Shown here in pieces: positions 33,133 to 43,193 of a stretch of 64,000 bases of DNA. The notes beneath the pieces are model-generated. The model made no database searches. It saw only the letters and a program-made list of their open reading frames with translations, and was not told where the DNA came from. Origin of the DNA: Burkholderiales bacterium PBB6 (GTDB lineage Bacteria > Pseudomonadota > Gammaproteobacteria > Burkholderiales > Burkholderiaceae_C); contig NKIH01000001.1 of NCBI GenBank assembly GCA_002255925.1, positions 372,001 to 436,000 of the forward strand, written 5' to 3'. Position numbers and translations under genes: made by a program. How positions within the stretch are numbered: position 1 is the first letter of the stretch; every line of letters begins with the position of its first letter.

Positions 33133-33606
33133 ATGAACCTGCAAGTGAACGGCCAGACCATGGCCCTGGACCCGGCCAAGGTGCCGGCCGAGATGCCGCT
33201 GCTCTGGGTGCTGCGTGACGAGCTGTCGCTCACCGGCACCAAATTTGGCTGCGGCGTGGCGGCGTGCGGTGCCTGTACCGTGCAGGTCGACGGCCAGGCC
33301 CTGCGTGCCTGCGTGACGCCTGTTGGTGCGGTGGCGGGCAAATCGGTGCGCACGATTGAAGCCCTTGGTGCACCCGACCGGCCCCACGCCCTGCAGACCG
33401 CCTGGATACAGCACCAGGTGCCGCAGTGCGGCTACTGCCAGAGCGGCATGCTGATGGCGGCCGATGCCTTGCTGCGCAAGACCCCCAACCCGACGGACGC
33501 GCAGATCGACGCGGCCATCACCAATCTGTGCCGGTGCGGCACCTATCCGCGTGTGCGCGCGGCCATCCACACGGCTGCCAAGGCCTTGCGCGGAGGTGCG
33601 GCATGA
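33133..33606 (+). CDS. iorA: (2Fe-2S) small subunit of a molybdenum hydroxylase (IorA-like)
   Basis: A 157-residue electron-transfer subunit. The plant-type ferredoxin cluster is ligated by C40, C45, C48 and C60; the second cluster domain has C99, C102, C133 and C135 (CGYC and CRC). The short form lacking an FAD subunit is typical of isoquinoline-1-oxidoreductase and periplasmic aldehyde-oxidase families. The ATG at 33133 follows a GGAG site; the frame is open far upstream. It overlaps the large subunit by four bases (ATGA), so they are made in equal amounts. The substrate, probably an aldehyde or N-heterocycle, is not determined by sequence. Confidence 0.92.
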   Translation: MNLQVNGQTMALDPAKVPAEMPLLWVLRDELSLTGTKFGCGVAACGACTVQVDGQALRACVTPVGAVAGKSVRTIEALGAPDRPHALQTAWIQHQVPQCGYCQSGMLMAADALLRKTPNPTDAQIDAAITNLCRCGTYPRVRAAIHTAAKALRGGAA

Positions 33607-35915
33607 GCGTGCGTCGCAGAACCGTGTTGTGGGCCGGCCTGGCCGGTGCGGGCGCCCTGCTGGTGGGCTGGAGCGTGGCACCGCCGCGCAGCCGGCTGGG
33701 GCAGGCGTCCACCTTGCCGCCGGTGGACGGCGAGGTGGGCCTGAATGGCTGGCTGAAGGTGGCGGCTGACGGGCAGGTGCTGCTGGCCATGCCCTGGGCC
33801 GAGATGGGCCAGGGCGCACACAGCGCGCTGGCCACGCTGGTGGGCGAAGAGCTGGATGTATCGCCCGCCAAGGTGCGCCTGATTCCGGCCGTGTCTGACA
33901 GCCTGTACGGCAATGTGGCGATGCTGGTGTCGAGCCTGCCGCTGCACCCGCGCAGCACCGAGTCCGGCCAGGAAACCACGCTGGCCAAGGGCAGCCGGTG
34001 GATGGTGAGCAAGGTGGCCCGTGAGCTGGGCCTGGTGGTCACCGGCGGCTCGTCGACGATGGCCGACAGCTGGCCGGTGCTGCGCCTGGCAGCGGCCACG
34101 GTGCGGGCCCAGTTGCTGGGCGCGGCCTCGCTGCAGTGGAAGCTGCCGCTGGATGAGCTGGTGATTGAAGACGGCGTGATCCGCCATGCCTCCGGCCAGC
34201 AGGCGCACTTTGGTGAGCTGGCTCGCCAGGCCGCCGCCATGCCGGCCAGCGATGTGGCGCCCAAGCGCCGCGAACTCTGGAAGCGCATCGGCCGCAGCCA
34301 GCCGCGGCTGGACGTGCCCGCCAAGACCAACGGCACGGCGATGTTCGGCATCGACACACGCCTGCCCGACATGGTGTTTGCGGCCGTGCGCCATGCCCCG
34401 GTGCTGGGCGGGGCGCCGCAGCGCCTGCTGAATGTGGATGCCGTGCTGCAACGCCCTGGCGTGGAGCGGGTGGTGCGGCTGGGCCCGGCGGTGGGCTCCA
34501 CCGACGCCGTGGCCGTGGTGGGCCGCAGCAGCTGGCATGCCCGCCAGGGCGCGCTGGCGCTGGACATCGAATGGCAGGGCCGGCCGGCGGGTGCGCCGCT
34601 GGACTCGGCCGCCATCCTGGCCAACCTGCAGCAACAGGCCACGCAGGCACAAGCCACAGGCGGAGGCTTCAACTTCTACAGCCTGGGCGACACGGCAGCC
34701 GGTTTCACGCAGGCGGCCCAGGTGGTGGATGCGGTCTACACCGCGCCCTACCTGGCACACGCCACGATGGAGCCGATGAACTGCACGGCCCGCGTGGCCG
34801 ACGGCCGGGTGGATGTCTGGGCACCGACGCAGGTGCCGGCCTTCGCGAAGGCCGTGGCGGCCCGCGTGGCCGGCGTGACGGAAGACAAGGTGACGGTGCA
34901 CATGACGCTGCTGGGCGGCGGTTTTGGCCGCCGTCTGGACGCCGACGTGGTGGCGCAGGCCGTGCGCGTGGCGCTGGAAACGGGCGGGCGTCCGGTGCAA
35001 CTGCTGTGGTCTCGCGAGGAAGATTTCCAGCACGACTTCTACCGGCCTGCCGGCGTGGCGGTGCTGCGCGGCGGGCTCACGTCGCGCGGCGGCTTGCTGG
35101 CGCTCAGCAGCCACAGCGCCGGTGACGCCATCACCCCGCGCTGGATGGAGCGCAACGCGCCCTGGCTGGCCGGCCCGGTTGATACGCCCGACAAGACCAC
35201 CGCCGAAGGCCTGTTCGACCTGCCTTATGCCGTGCCCAACCAGTCGATGCGCCATGTGGCCACGCGCAGCGGTGTGCCGGTGGGGTTCTGGCGCTCGGTG
35301 GGCCATTCACACAACGCGTTTTTCAGCGAAGGTTTCATCGACGAACTCGCCCATGCCGCCAAGGCCGACCCGGTGGCGTTCCGCCTGGGCCTGCTGGGCG
35401 ACCAGCCCCGCCACGCGGCGGTGCTGAAAAAAGCCGCCAGCGAAGCCGGCTGGGACACGCCGTTGCCCGCTGGCCGGGCGCGGGGCGTGGCATTGCATGA
35501 GAGCTTCGGCAGCATCGTGGCGATGGTGATGGAGGTGTCGGTGGAACCCGGCGCTGACAAGGCACCGCCCCAGCCGCGGGTTCACCGCGTGGTGTGCGCG
35601 GTCGATTGCGGCACCGTGGTGCAACCCGACGGCGTGGCGCAGCAGGTCGAGGGCAGCGTGGTGTTTGGCCTGTCGGCGGCGCTTTACGGCGGCATCAGCA
35701 TCGTCAAGGGCGCCGTGCAGCAGAGCAACTTCCCGGACCAGCCTTTGCTGACCATGGCGCAGACGCCGGTGGTGCAGGTGCACCTGATGCCGTCCACCGA
35801 CGCGCCCACGGGCATGGGTGAGCCGGCGGTGCCGCCGGTGGCACCTGCGTTGGCCAATGCCTTGTTCTTGCTGACGGGCCAGCGCTTGCGCAACCTGCCC
35901 TTGAAGCTGGCCTGA
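33603..35915 (+). CDS. iorB: Molybdopterin-binding large subunit of a molybdenum hydroxylase (IorB-like)
   Basis: A 770-residue Tat-exported protein (N-terminal [20 protein letters not shown]). It has the xanthine-oxidase-family fold split in the periplasmic order: [56 protein letters not shown] and the catalytic glutamate region [20 protein letters not shown]. The length and lack of an FAD domain fit IorB or a periplasmic PaoC/AldH-like type. Electrons normally go to a cytochrome, which is not encoded here. Start fixed by the ATGA overlap with the small subunit. MoCo (cytosine-dinucleotide) maturation genes are not in the window. Confidence 0.93.
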   Translation: MSVRRRTVLWAGLAGAGALLVGWSVAPPRSRLGQASTLPPVDGEVGLNGWLKVAADGQVLLAMPWAEMGQGAHSALATLVGEELDVSPAKVRLIPAVSDSLYGNVAMLVSSLPLHPRSTESGQETTLAKGSRWMVSKVARELGLVVTGGSSTMADSWPVLRLAAATVRAQLLGAASLQWKLPLDELVIEDGVIRHASGQQAHFGELARQAAAMPASDVAPKRRELWKRIGRSQPRLDVPAKTNGTAMFGIDTRLPDMVFAAVRHAPVLGGAPQRLLNVDAVLQRPGVERVVRLGPAVGSTDAVAVVGRSSWHARQGALALDIEWQGRPAGAPLDSAAILANLQQQATQAQATGGGFNFYSLGDTAAGFTQAAQVVDAVYTAPYLAHATMEPMNCTARVADGRVDVWAPTQVPAFAKAVAARVAGVTEDKVTVHMTLLGGGFGRRLDADVVAQAVRVALETGGRPVQLLWSREEDFQHDFYRPAGVAVLRGGLTSRGGLLALSSHSAGDAITPRWMERNAPWLAGPVDTPDKTTAEGLFDLPYAVPNQSMRHVATRSGVPVGFWRSVGHSHNAFFSEGFIDELAHAAKADPVAFRLGLLGDQPRHAAVLKKAASEAGWDTPLPAGRARGVALHESFGSIVAMVMEVSVEPGADKAPPQPRVHRVVCAVDCGTVVQPDGVAQQVEGSVVFGLSAALYGGISIVKGAVQQSNFPDQPLLTMAQTPVVQVHLMPSTDAPTGMGEPAVPPVAPALANALFLLTGQRLRNLPLKLA

Positions 35916-35922
35916 CGCGGCC

Positions 35923-38112
35923 TCAGACCGCTTCGGCGTCGCGCAGCGTCTGCACCAGCGTGTGGCGCAGCCGCTGTGCGTCGATCGGCTTCGTGAGGAA
36001 GTCGTTCATGCCGGCGGCCAGGGCCTGGTCGCGCTCCGACACCAGCGCGGCGGCCGTCAGCGCAATGATGGGCAGCTGGCGCTTCGAATAGTGCTGGCGC
36101 AGTTGCAGCGTGGTCTGGTGGCCGCTCATGTCGGGCATCTGCACGTCCATCAGCACCAGGTCAAACGGCCGGCCTTCGTGCTTCGCGCGGTCGACCGCAT
36201 CCAGGGCGCTGCGGCCATCCACCGCCTGCGTCACGTCGATGTCCCACTGCTCCAGCATGGCCACGGCGATCATCATGTTGACCGGGTTGTCTTCCACCAT
36301 CAGCACGCGGCGCCCGCTCAGGTGGTCCACGCCGAAGCCGCTGGAGTCCTGCTCCTCCGGGTGGTCATCGGCCGAGGGCAGCGGCAGCCGGGCCCAGAAG
36401 CAGCTGCCCTGGCCGGGCAGGCTGACCACGCCAACCTCGCCCTGCATCAGCGTGGCCAGTTGCCGGCATACCGACAGGCCCAGGCCCGTGCCGCCCACCC
36501 GCCGGGTGGTGGAGTTGTCGGCCTGCACGAACGGCGTGAACAGGCGGGCCTGCACCTCGGGGTCGATGCCCGGGCCGGTGTCGATCACGTCAAAGCGCAC
36601 CAGGCCCTCGCGCTCCACCTGCACGCCGATGCGCACCAGGCCGACCTCGGTGAACTTCAGCGCGTTGTTCAGGAAGTTGCTGAGGATCTGCCGCACGCGC
36701 ACCGGATCCCCCAGCACCCGGCGCGGCAGGTCGTCGCTCACCACCAGGCTCATCTGCAGGCCCTTGGTATCGCCGAGCGCGCCGTAGGCCTGGTGCAGGC
36801 TGTTCAGCAGGGCCTGCAGATCAAACGGCACGCTGTCGAGGTGCATCTTGCCGGCCTCGATCTTCGAGAGATCCAGGATGTCGGTCAGGATGGCCGAGAG
36901 GGTTTCGGCGCTGTCGCTGATCTGCTCGATGTACTGCTGGCGGCGCAGCGGGTCGACCTCGGGCTGGCGGGCCAGGCGCGCCAGGCCGAGCAGGGCGTTC
37001 AGCGGCGTGCGGATCTCGTGGCTGGTATTGGCCAGGAACGTGCTCTTGGCGCGGTTGGCGGCCTCGGCTTCGTCCTTGGCGCGGGCCAGCGCCTGCTCCA
37101 CGGCGCGCCGTTCGGTGATGTCTTCGGCCATCCAGATCGTGCTGCCGCGACCCGGGTGGTTGGGGTCGAGCGCCTTGGCCTGCAAGCGGCACAGGAACTG
37201 GCTGCCGTCGCGCCGGCAGATCACCCGCTCCACCTCGATCTGCTGCCCGGCCATCAGGCTCTGGCCCACCTGCGCGCCGATCTGGACGTAGTCTTCGTCA
37301 TTCGGCCAGATCACGCGGGTGGAGGTGCCGCGCAGGTCGTCGACCGTCCAGCCCAGCATCTGCGCCATGCGCGGATTGACCATCTGGAACCGGCGGTCGC
37401 GCGTCAGGGCGATGCCGATCAGGGCGTTTTCAAGAATGGCTTCGCGCTCCAGCCGGGCCTGCTCGGCGGCCGTGACGTCGCGTGAGCTGATCACCAGGAA
37501 GTTCTGGCCGTTCATCTCGAACTTGGCGGCCGACATCAGCGTGTCGATCAGCCGTCCGTCGCGCGACTGAAACACCACCGGCAGGCTCTGCACCGAATCC
37601 TGCGAGCGCAGCAACGACACCACCCGGTTCCGGTCGCCTTCGTCAAACCAGATGCCCAGCTCCAGCGCCGTCCTGCCGATGGCCTCGGCGGCGGTGTAGC
37701 CGCTCAGGCGGGTGAAGCTCTCGTTCACCATGACGTAGCGCCCGGTGTCCATGTCGGTCAGGGTGATGACGTCCGGGCTGTTGGCCACCAGGTGCGACAG
37801 CAGCGCCTGCGAGCGTTGCATGACTTGCTCCGCACTCTGCGGGCCCGTGGCCACCTCCACCACCGGCGCGGGCTGGGGCAGGTCTTGAGGGGCGGGGCTT
37901 GCGGCGGGGTTGGCGTGCGCGTCGGAAGCCGAAGTGGCCGCGTCAGTCAGCGCCTCTCGCCACGGCGCTAGGGCCCAGGTCAGCAGGCTGGCGATGCCCA
38001 CACCCGCCACGCCACTGGCCAGCACCCAGCGCAGCCAGGTCGGCCACTCGGGCGGCAGCAGCACGGCCGCACCACCGGCCAGCCCGGCCCCCGCCAGGGC
38101 GGTGAGCAGCAT
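35923..38112 (-). CDS. Hybrid sensor histidine kinase/response regulator with two PAS domains
   Basis: A 729-residue membrane-attached kinase (numbering from ATG 38112). Two hydrophobic segments lie near the N-terminus (about 1-48), followed by an Ala/Pro linker, PAS1 (about 100-210), PAS2 (about 225-330), a HisKA domain with phospho-acceptor H365 in SHEIRTPLNALLG, an ATPase domain (FLNNALKFT, GTGLGLSVC) and a C-terminal receiver with D656 (VLMDVQMPDM). An in-frame GTG at 38148 may be the true start; neither has a good ribosome site. An imperfect palindrome sits upstream at 38183-38226. No separate output regulator is adjacent, so phosphate transfer probably uses an unlinked partner. Confidence 0.9.
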   Translation of the reverse strand: MLLTALAGAGLAGGAAVLLPPEWPTWLRWVLASGVAGVGIASLLTWALAPWREALTDAATSASDAHANPAASPAPQDLPQPAPVVEVATGPQSAEQVMQRSQALLSHLVANSPDVITLTDMDTGRYVMVNESFTRLSGYTAAEAIGRTALELGIWFDEGDRNRVVSLLRSQDSVQSLPVVFQSRDGRLIDTLMSAAKFEMNGQNFLVISSRDVTAAEQARLEREAILENALIGIALTRDRRFQMVNPRMAQMLGWTVDDLRGTSTRVIWPNDEDYVQIGAQVGQSLMAGQQIEVERVICRRDGSQFLCRLQAKALDPNHPGRGSTIWMAEDITERRAVEQALARAKDEAEAANRAKSTFLANTSHEIRTPLNALLGLARLARQPEVDPLRRQQYIEQISDSAETLSAILTDILDLSKIEAGKMHLDSVPFDLQALLNSLHQAYGALGDTKGLQMSLVVSDDLPRRVLGDPVRVRQILSNFLNNALKFTEVGLVRIGVQVEREGLVRFDVIDTGPGIDPEVQARLFTPFVQADNSTTRRVGGTGLGLSVCRQLATLMQGEVGVVSLPGQGSCFWARLPLPSADDHPEEQDSSGFGVDHLSGRRVLMVEDNPVNMMIAVAMLEQWDIDVTQAVDGRSALDAVDRAKHEGRPFDLVLMDVQMPDMSGHQTTLQLRQHYSKRQLPIIALTAAALVSERDQALAAGMNDFLTKPIDAQRLRHTLVQTLRDAEAV

Positions 38113-38182
38113 TCGGTGCGAGGAGGGCGGTACAGCGGGAGGAGACACGGGGACTGTTCGGGGACGCGTCCCGCAAGTTTGA

Positions 38183-38226
38183 ATGCAATCAGGTTCAAGC
38201 GCGATTAAACCTGTTTCCGATTGCAT
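38183..38226. promoter_or_regulatory. Imperfect palindrome ATGCAATC-AGGTT ... AACCT-N6-GATTGCAT
   Basis: ATGCAATC (38183-38190) pairs with GATTGCAT (38219-38226) and AGGTT (38191-38195) with AACCT (38208-38212); the right half has six extra bases between arms. The stretch is AT-richer than its surroundings and lies between pyrF and the hybrid kinase gene. It could be a repressor/activator site for the kinase gene or a terminator of pyrF lacking a T-run. Which of these it is cannot be told from sequence. Confidence 0.45.
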
Positions 38227-38291
38227 CCAGCTGACCAAAAACAAGGGGTTGGCACCATCTGAATGCGCCCCTTGCAGTCTTGCAACCTGCT

Positions 38292-39110
38292 TTACGCCTT
38301 GCGCGCCAATTCCAGCGTCTGGCGTGTGGCCTGCGCCACTTGGCGGGCCGCACTGGCGAAATCTTCGCCCTGGCCTGCATACAGCACGGCCCGCGACGAG
38401 TTCACCATGATCGGCGCATCAGGCCGCCAGGCGGCCCGCACCGTGGCGGCGGCGTCGCCACCCTGGGCGCCCACGCCCGGGATCAGCAGCGGCAGCGTCG
38501 GGGCGAGTTCGCGCACCCGGGCCAGCTCGTTCGGGAAGGTGGCGCCCACCACCAGGCCCAGGCGCTGGTCGCGGTTCCAGGCGCCGGCCGCCAGGCGGGC
38601 CACGTGTTCATACAGGTGCTCGCCGTTGGCCAGCTGCTGGAACTGCAGGTCGCTGCCGCCCGGGTTGGAGGTGCGGCACAGCAGGATCAGGCCCTTGCCG
38701 TCGTACTTCAGGTAGGGCTCGATCGAGTCGAAGCCCATGTAGGGCGACAGCGTCACGGCATCGGCCTGGTAGCGCGAGAAGGCTTCCCGGGCGTACTGCT
38801 CGGCGGTGGAGCCGATGTCGCCGCGCTTGGCGTCCAGCACCACCGGCACATCCGGCGCCACGCGGCGGATGTAGGCCATCAGCTCTTCCAGCTGGTCTTC
38901 GGCGCGGTGCGCGGCGAAGTAGGCGATCTGCGGCTTGAACGAATTCACCAGGTCCTTGGTGCTGTCGACGATGCGCGCGCAGAACTCGAAGATCTTCGAC
39001 GGATCACCGCGCAGGTGCTCCGGGAACTTCGAGGGTTCCGGATCGAGACCGACACACAGCAGGGATTCGTGGCGGTGGGTGGCCGCGGCCAGCAGACGGT
39101 TGAAGCTCAT
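38292..39110 (-). CDS. pyrF: Orotidine 5'-phosphate decarboxylase (type 2)
   Basis: A 272-residue enzyme of pyrimidine synthesis, converting OMP to UMP. The catalytic D-x-K-x-x-D motif is [11 protein letters not shown] (D93, K95, D98), and the length of about 270 plus the [12 protein letters not shown] start place it in the larger 'type 2' branch common in Proteobacteria with high GC. The start ATG at 39110 has a strong GGAGG site. It is the last gene before the hybrid kinase on this strand, and the sigma factor is divergent with 77 bases between. Confidence 0.96.
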   Translation of the reverse strand: MSFNRLLAAATHRHESLLCVGLDPEPSKFPEHLRGDPSKIFEFCARIVDSTKDLVNSFKPQIAYFAAHRAEDQLEELMAYIRRVAPDVPVVLDAKRGDIGSTAEQYAREAFSRYQADAVTLSPYMGFDSIEPYLKYDGKGLILLCRTSNPGGSDLQFQQLANGEHLYEHVARLAAGAWNRDQRLGLVVGATFPNELARVRELAPTLPLLIPGVGAQGGDAAATVRAAWRPDAPIMVNSSRAVLYAGQGEDFASAARQVAQATRQTLELARKA

Positions 39111-39187
39111 TCCTCCATTTTACGGAGGAGGCGGCCGCAGCGGGCAAGGTATGCTCCGCCGCTTCAGGCATTGCCCTCGGAAGGGAA

Positions 39188-39766
39188 GTGGTTGTGACCG
39201 AGGTGTCCTCACTCACGGTTTGGCTGCAGCGCGCCACCGCCGGCGAGGCGGGCGCCATCGAGCATCTATTCGCGACGCTCTACCCCGAGCTGCGCCGCAT
39301 CGCCCATGCCCGGCTCTACACCGGTGGCGGGCAGGCGCTGTTGTCGACCACCGAGCTGGTCCACGAGAGTTTCCTGCGCTTCACCAAGGCGCGTGAACTC
39401 AACATCGTCGACCGCCGGCACTTCTTCACCTACTCGGCCACCGTGATGCGCAACGTCATCGTCGATCTGGTGCGTGAGCACCAGGCCGAGAGCCGCGGCG
39501 GTGGTGCCCCGCACCTGCCGCTTGATGAGCTGCTGCCCGGCGACCACCCGGTGCAAGGCGGCGGCGACGTGTGGCTGCTGAAGGTGCACGACGCGCTGGG
39601 CGACCTGGAACAACTCGACCCGGCGCTCGCCCGGGTGGTGGAAATGCAGTATTTCGCCGGTTACACCCAGCTCGAGATTGCCGAGCTGACCGAGCAGTCC
39701 GAGCGCACCGTGCGCCGGCAATGGGACAAGGCCCGCGCCTACCTGCTGGCCCAGCTCACGCCCTGA
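39188..39766 (+). CDS. ECF sigma factor of the kinase-linked (ECF43-like) type
   Basis: A 192-residue sigma-70-family factor. Region 2 includes LVHESFLRFTKARELNIVDRRHFFTYSATVMRNVI and region 4 is LEIAELTEQSERTVRRQWDKARAYL; the family is the TIGR02999/'sigma-70 X6' type. The acidic residues that normally contact core polymerase in region 2.2 are replaced by a Ser/Thr stretch, LLSTTELVHES (S53, T54, T55), as in ECF43 factors that are switched on by threonine phosphorylation. No anti-sigma gene is adjacent; instead a Ser/Thr kinase begins two bases after its stop. GTG is the start codon at 39188, after AGGGAA. Confidence 0.9.
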   Translation: MVVTEVSSLTVWLQRATAGEAGAIEHLFATLYPELRRIAHARLYTGGGQALLSTTELVHESFLRFTKARELNIVDRRHFFTYSATVMRNVIVDLVREHQAESRGGGAPHLPLDELLPGDHPVQGGGDVWLLKVHDALGDLEQLDPALARVVEMQYFAGYTQLEIAELTEQSERTVRRQWDKARAYLLAQLTP

Positions 39767-39768
39767 CG

Positions 39769-42700
39769 ATGAGCGCGACGCCACCGCAGCCCACGCCACC
39801 CACCCGGCCAGACGCCGCCGCCGTGGCGCGCTGGCAGCGGTTGTCGGCGCTGCTGGACGAAGCGCTGGACCTGCCCGATGCGGCGGCACGCGCCCACTGG
39901 CTGGCCGATTGGCACCAGCGTGAGCCCGACCTCGCCGCCGAGCTGGCGCGCCTGCTGGCCGCGCACGGCCAAGCTGAAGCTGACGACCGCCTGGCCCACC
40001 TGCCGAGCCTGCAGGCGCCGCCTGCGGCCGACCGCGGCCACGGCCTGCAGCCCGGGCAGCGCGTGGGGCCCTGGCAGCTGGTGGAGCTGCTGGGCACGGG
40101 CGGCATGTCGGTGGTCTGGCTGGCGGAGCGGGCTGATGGCGCCTATGTGCGCGAAGTGGCCCTGAAGCTGCCGCTGCACCTGCCCTGGCGTGACGACCTG
40201 GCAGCCCGGCTGGCCCGAGAGCGCGACATCCTGGCGCGGCTGACCCATCCGCACATCGCCCAGCTCTACGACGCCGGCGTCACCGACGACGGCCTGCCCT
40301 GGCTGGCGATGGAGCGGGTGCGCGGCGAGACCTTGCAGGTCTGGTGCCAGCAGCAGGCGCTTGGCCTGCGTGAGCGCGTCGAGGTCTTCCTGCAGGTGCT
40401 GGATGCGGTGGCGCATGCCCATGCCGCACTGGTGCTGCACCGTGACTTGAAGCCGTCAAACATCCTCGTCACCCGCGACGGCGGCGTGAAGCTGCTCGAC
40501 TTCGGCATTGCGAAGCTGCTGGACGAGCAGACCCGGCAGAGCGAGGACACCCAGCTCACGCGGCTGGGCGGCCGCGCCATGACGCCCGATTACGCCAGCC
40601 CGGAGCAGATCCGCGGTGAGTCGCTGACCACGGCCAGCGACGTGTATTCGCTCGGCGTGGTGCTGTATGAGCTGCTGTGTGGCCAGCAGCCGTACCGCCT
40701 CAAGCACCGCAGCGCGGCCCAGCTTGAAACAGCAGTGCTGGAAACCCAGCCCGCGCGCCCCAGCAGCCGGGTGCATGAATCACCGGCCGTGGCCAGCCAC
40801 CTCGGGCTGACCCCGCGCCGGCTGGCGGGCAGCCTGCGCGGCGAGCTCGACGCCATCGTGCTGATGGCGCTGCGCAAGCAAGCGGCGGCGCGGTACAGCG
40901 GGCCGGCCGCCTTCCGCGCCGATCTGCAGGCCTGGCTGGACGGCCTGCCCGTGGCGGCCCGCCCCGATTCCCTCACCACGCGGGTGCGCCGCGTGCTGCG
41001 CCGGCATTGGCTGATCGCCTCGCTGGCCACGGTGATTGCCGCACTGCTGGTGGGCAGCACCGTGCTGTCGATCCACCAGAGCCGGCTGGCGGAACGTGAG
41101 GCGCAGCGGGCCCGCGCGGCGCTCGACTTTCTGCAAAACCTGTATCGCCCGGTGTCGTGGCTGAGCGGCAACCCGTCTCGCGCCGGTGAGGTGAGTGCGC
41201 GGGAACTGCTTGATCTCTCGGCCGAGCAACTCCGGCAGCAGCCGCTGGCCGACCCCGAAGTGCAGCGCGAGGTCATGAAGCTGCTGCTCGGCCTGTTCCG
41301 CGACGTGGATGCGCCCGAGCAGCGCGAAAAGATGGCGAGCGAGCTGCTGGCCCATGTGCGCAGCCGCATGCCGGGTGATGCCGCCGCGCAGATCGAGGCG
41401 CTGCTGCTGCTGGCCAATGCCCGCATCGGCCATGACGAGGCCGCCGCTGCCACCAGCCTTGAGGAAGCCGGCGCGCTGTTTGCCCGCACGCCAAACGTGC
41501 CGGCCGACATCGAAGGCCGGCTGATGCTGGCGCGCGGTGCCGAGAGTGAATCGCGCGACTGGGCCGTGGCGCTCAAGGCTTTCGAGCGGGCCGAAGCGGT
41601 GCTCGCCACCCCCGGCATGCCGCCGCAACTGCGGGCCGAGGCCGTGGCCGGCCAGGCGCGCATGCTGACCACCTCCGGCACCCAGCTGCAGGCTGCCCGC
41701 GACACCTATGTGCGTCTGCTGGCCCTGATGCGCGCCGACCCCAGCCTGTCCGAGCTGGACCTGACCCAGCACGAGGCTGGTCTGGCGGACGTGGAAATGC
41801 GCCTCGGCCACTTCCAGGCGGCCGTCGGCCTGTACCGCCAGATCCACGCCCGCAGCCGCGCCCGGCTGGGCGCCACCCATGTCGACACCCTGCAGACCGG
41901 TTACCGGCTGGGCCTGGCGCTGCGCCGCACCGGCCAGCCGCAGGCCGCTCTGGCGCTGCTGCAGCAGACCCGGGCAGACGCGATGCGCACGCCGGTGGCC
42001 ACCCAGATGTCGACCCTGCCGTCGCTGGATGTGGAAATTGCCGGCGCGCTGGGCCAGTTTGGCGACTATCCGGCGGCGGCGACGGCCTACGGCTCGGCCG
42101 TGGACGTGCTCTCGCGCCGCGTTGGCCAGCGCCCCGACAGCTGGCGGGCCTTCTGGCGCGCCTTGGCCGTGCCGGTGCTGGCGCAGGGCGGGCAGCTGGC
42201 CCAGGCCCGGCAATGGCTGGCGCTGGCCACGGCGGAAGCCGCCCAGGTCGGCAAGGCCCGGCATGTGGAGCGCGCCCTGGCCGAAGCCCGCGCCACGCTG
42301 GCCGTGGCCGAAGTGCGCAGCCCCGCTGGCTTGGGCTCGGCACAGGACGCCCTGCAGCGCTGGCGCGAGGTCGAGGACGAAGCGAGCCGCGAGGCCACCC
42401 CGGTGGTGCGCCTGCGTGGCCAGGCGCGGCTGGCACTGCGCGCCGCGCAGGCCCGCTTGCAGGCGGGCACGGATTTGGTGCAAGCCAGTGCGCTGGCCGC
42501 CCAGGCGCATGCGCTGATCACCCCGGAAGCCGCCGCGGAGATAGGCACGGTGGAGCGGGGTGAGGCCGCCTCGATGGCGGCCGAGCTGGCCTGGCGGCAG
42601 GGGCAGGGCCCCCAGGCCTGCCAGTGGGCGAGCGAGGCGGTGGCCGCCTTGCAGGCGGTGCCGCCCACGGCGCCGCCGATGGCGCTGGCATCAGCCTTGC

Positions 42701-42852
42701 ATGCGCGGTGTCAGAACCCGGGATTGCCGCCGGCCGTTCCGAATGCCGCGCAGCTGGTGCCGTCCATGGCCAGCTGGGGGCCGGTCTGGCAGCAGCGCTG
42801 GGTCGCGTTGAATTTGGGGTTGAACCTGGGCGCCAGCCCGAGCGGGCGCTGA
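39769..42852 (+). CDS. Transmembrane Ser/Thr protein kinase with helical-repeat sensor
   Basis: A 1027-residue PknB-type kinase. The catalytic domain (about 98-390) has Gly-loop LLGTGGMSVVW, catalytic lysine K133, HRDLKPSN (H224-N231) and DFG (D244), with an activation segment RAMTPDYASPEQ. The transmembrane helix lies at 413-434, and the remaining about 590 residues are helical, TPR-like, predicted to be periplasmic. Kinases of this design sit next to ECF43 sigma factors and phosphorylate them. An Ala/Pro-rich N-terminus precedes the domain. It starts two bases after the sigma stop. The target and signal are inferred. Confidence 0.9.
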   Translation: MSATPPQPTPPTRPDAAAVARWQRLSALLDEALDLPDAAARAHWLADWHQREPDLAAELARLLAAHGQAEADDRLAHLPSLQAPPAADRGHGLQPGQRVGPWQLVELLGTGGMSVVWLAERADGAYVREVALKLPLHLPWRDDLAARLARERDILARLTHPHIAQLYDAGVTDDGLPWLAMERVRGETLQVWCQQQALGLRERVEVFLQVLDAVAHAHAALVLHRDLKPSNILVTRDGGVKLLDFGIAKLLDEQTRQSEDTQLTRLGGRAMTPDYASPEQIRGESLTTASDVYSLGVVLYELLCGQQPYRLKHRSAAQLETAVLETQPARPSSRVHESPAVASHLGLTPRRLAGSLRGELDAIVLMALRKQAAARYSGPAAFRADLQAWLDGLPVAARPDSLTTRVRRVLRRHWLIASLATVIAALLVGSTVLSIHQSRLAEREAQRARAALDFLQNLYRPVSWLSGNPSRAGEVSARELLDLSAEQLRQQPLADPEVQREVMKLLLGLFRDVDAPEQREKMASELLAHVRSRMPGDAAAQIEALLLLANARIGHDEAAAATSLEEAGALFARTPNVPADIEGRLMLARGAESESRDWAVALKAFERAEAVLATPGMPPQLRAEAVAGQARMLTTSGTQLQAARDTYVRLLALMRADPSLSELDLTQHEAGLADVEMRLGHFQAAVGLYRQIHARSRARLGATHVDTLQTGYRLGLALRRTGQPQAALALLQQTRADAMRTPVATQMSTLPSLDVEIAGALGQFGDYPAAATAYGSAVDVLSRRVGQRPDSWRAFWRALAVPVLAQGGQLAQARQWLALATAEAAQVGKARHVERALAEARATLAVAEVRSPAGLGSAQDALQRWREVEDEASREATPVVRLRGQARLALRAAQARLQAGTDLVQASALAAQAHALITPEAAAEIGTVERGEAASMAAELAWRQGQGPQACQWASEAVAALQAVPPTAPPMALASALHARCQNPGLPPAVPNAAQLVPSMASWGPVWQQRWVALNLGLNLGASPSGR

Positions 42853-42974
42853 TCAACGTTGCGGTGGCTGGGGGAGGGTGCGATCTGCCATGTCACATGG
42901 CCGGTTTTGCGCAGCCAGCCCGTATGTACAGACAGCGGCACCTGCCGCCACAACAAGTCACAAGGACGTCGACC

Positions 42975-43193
42975 ATGCCTGACTCACTGCCCCACGCCGA
43001 CCTGCACGATCAAGCGACTGCCCCGGCGGACTACCCGCGGGAGCCGGAAGATCACCTGTCGCGCCTGTCGCCGCTGTGGGTGCTGGCGGTCAGCACCGTG
43101 GCCTCGGTGGCGATGTTGTCCATCGGGCTGTCACTGGCCGATGTGGCCAGCCATGACAGCCCGCAGGTGGTGGCGCTCAGCGAACGGCGCTGA
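42975..43193 (+). CDS. Small single-span membrane protein, 72 aa
   Basis: A short protein with one hydrophobic helix (WVLAVSTVASVAMLSIGLSLA, about residues 36-56), an acidic N-terminus rich in Asp/Glu/His and a polar C-terminus. The ATG at 42975 has an AAGGA ribosome site. It follows the kinase gene by 122 bases, in the same direction, and its end overlaps the convergent purB gene by 17 bases. It may belong to the sigma/kinase module as a small regulator, but no family is recognised. Confidence 0.6.
   Translation: MPDSLPHADLHDQATAPADYPREPEDHLSRLSPLWVLAVSTVASVAMLSIGLSLADVASHDSPQVVALSERR

Noticed and set aside
33543-35306. A 587-codon minus-strand frame
   Set aside because: It is antisense to the molybdopterin-binding subunit gene, with His/Arg/Gln-biased translation and no family.
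40780-42510. A 576-codon minus-strand frame
   Set aside because: Antisense to the kinase gene; translation is Gly/Gln/His-rich and shows no domain.
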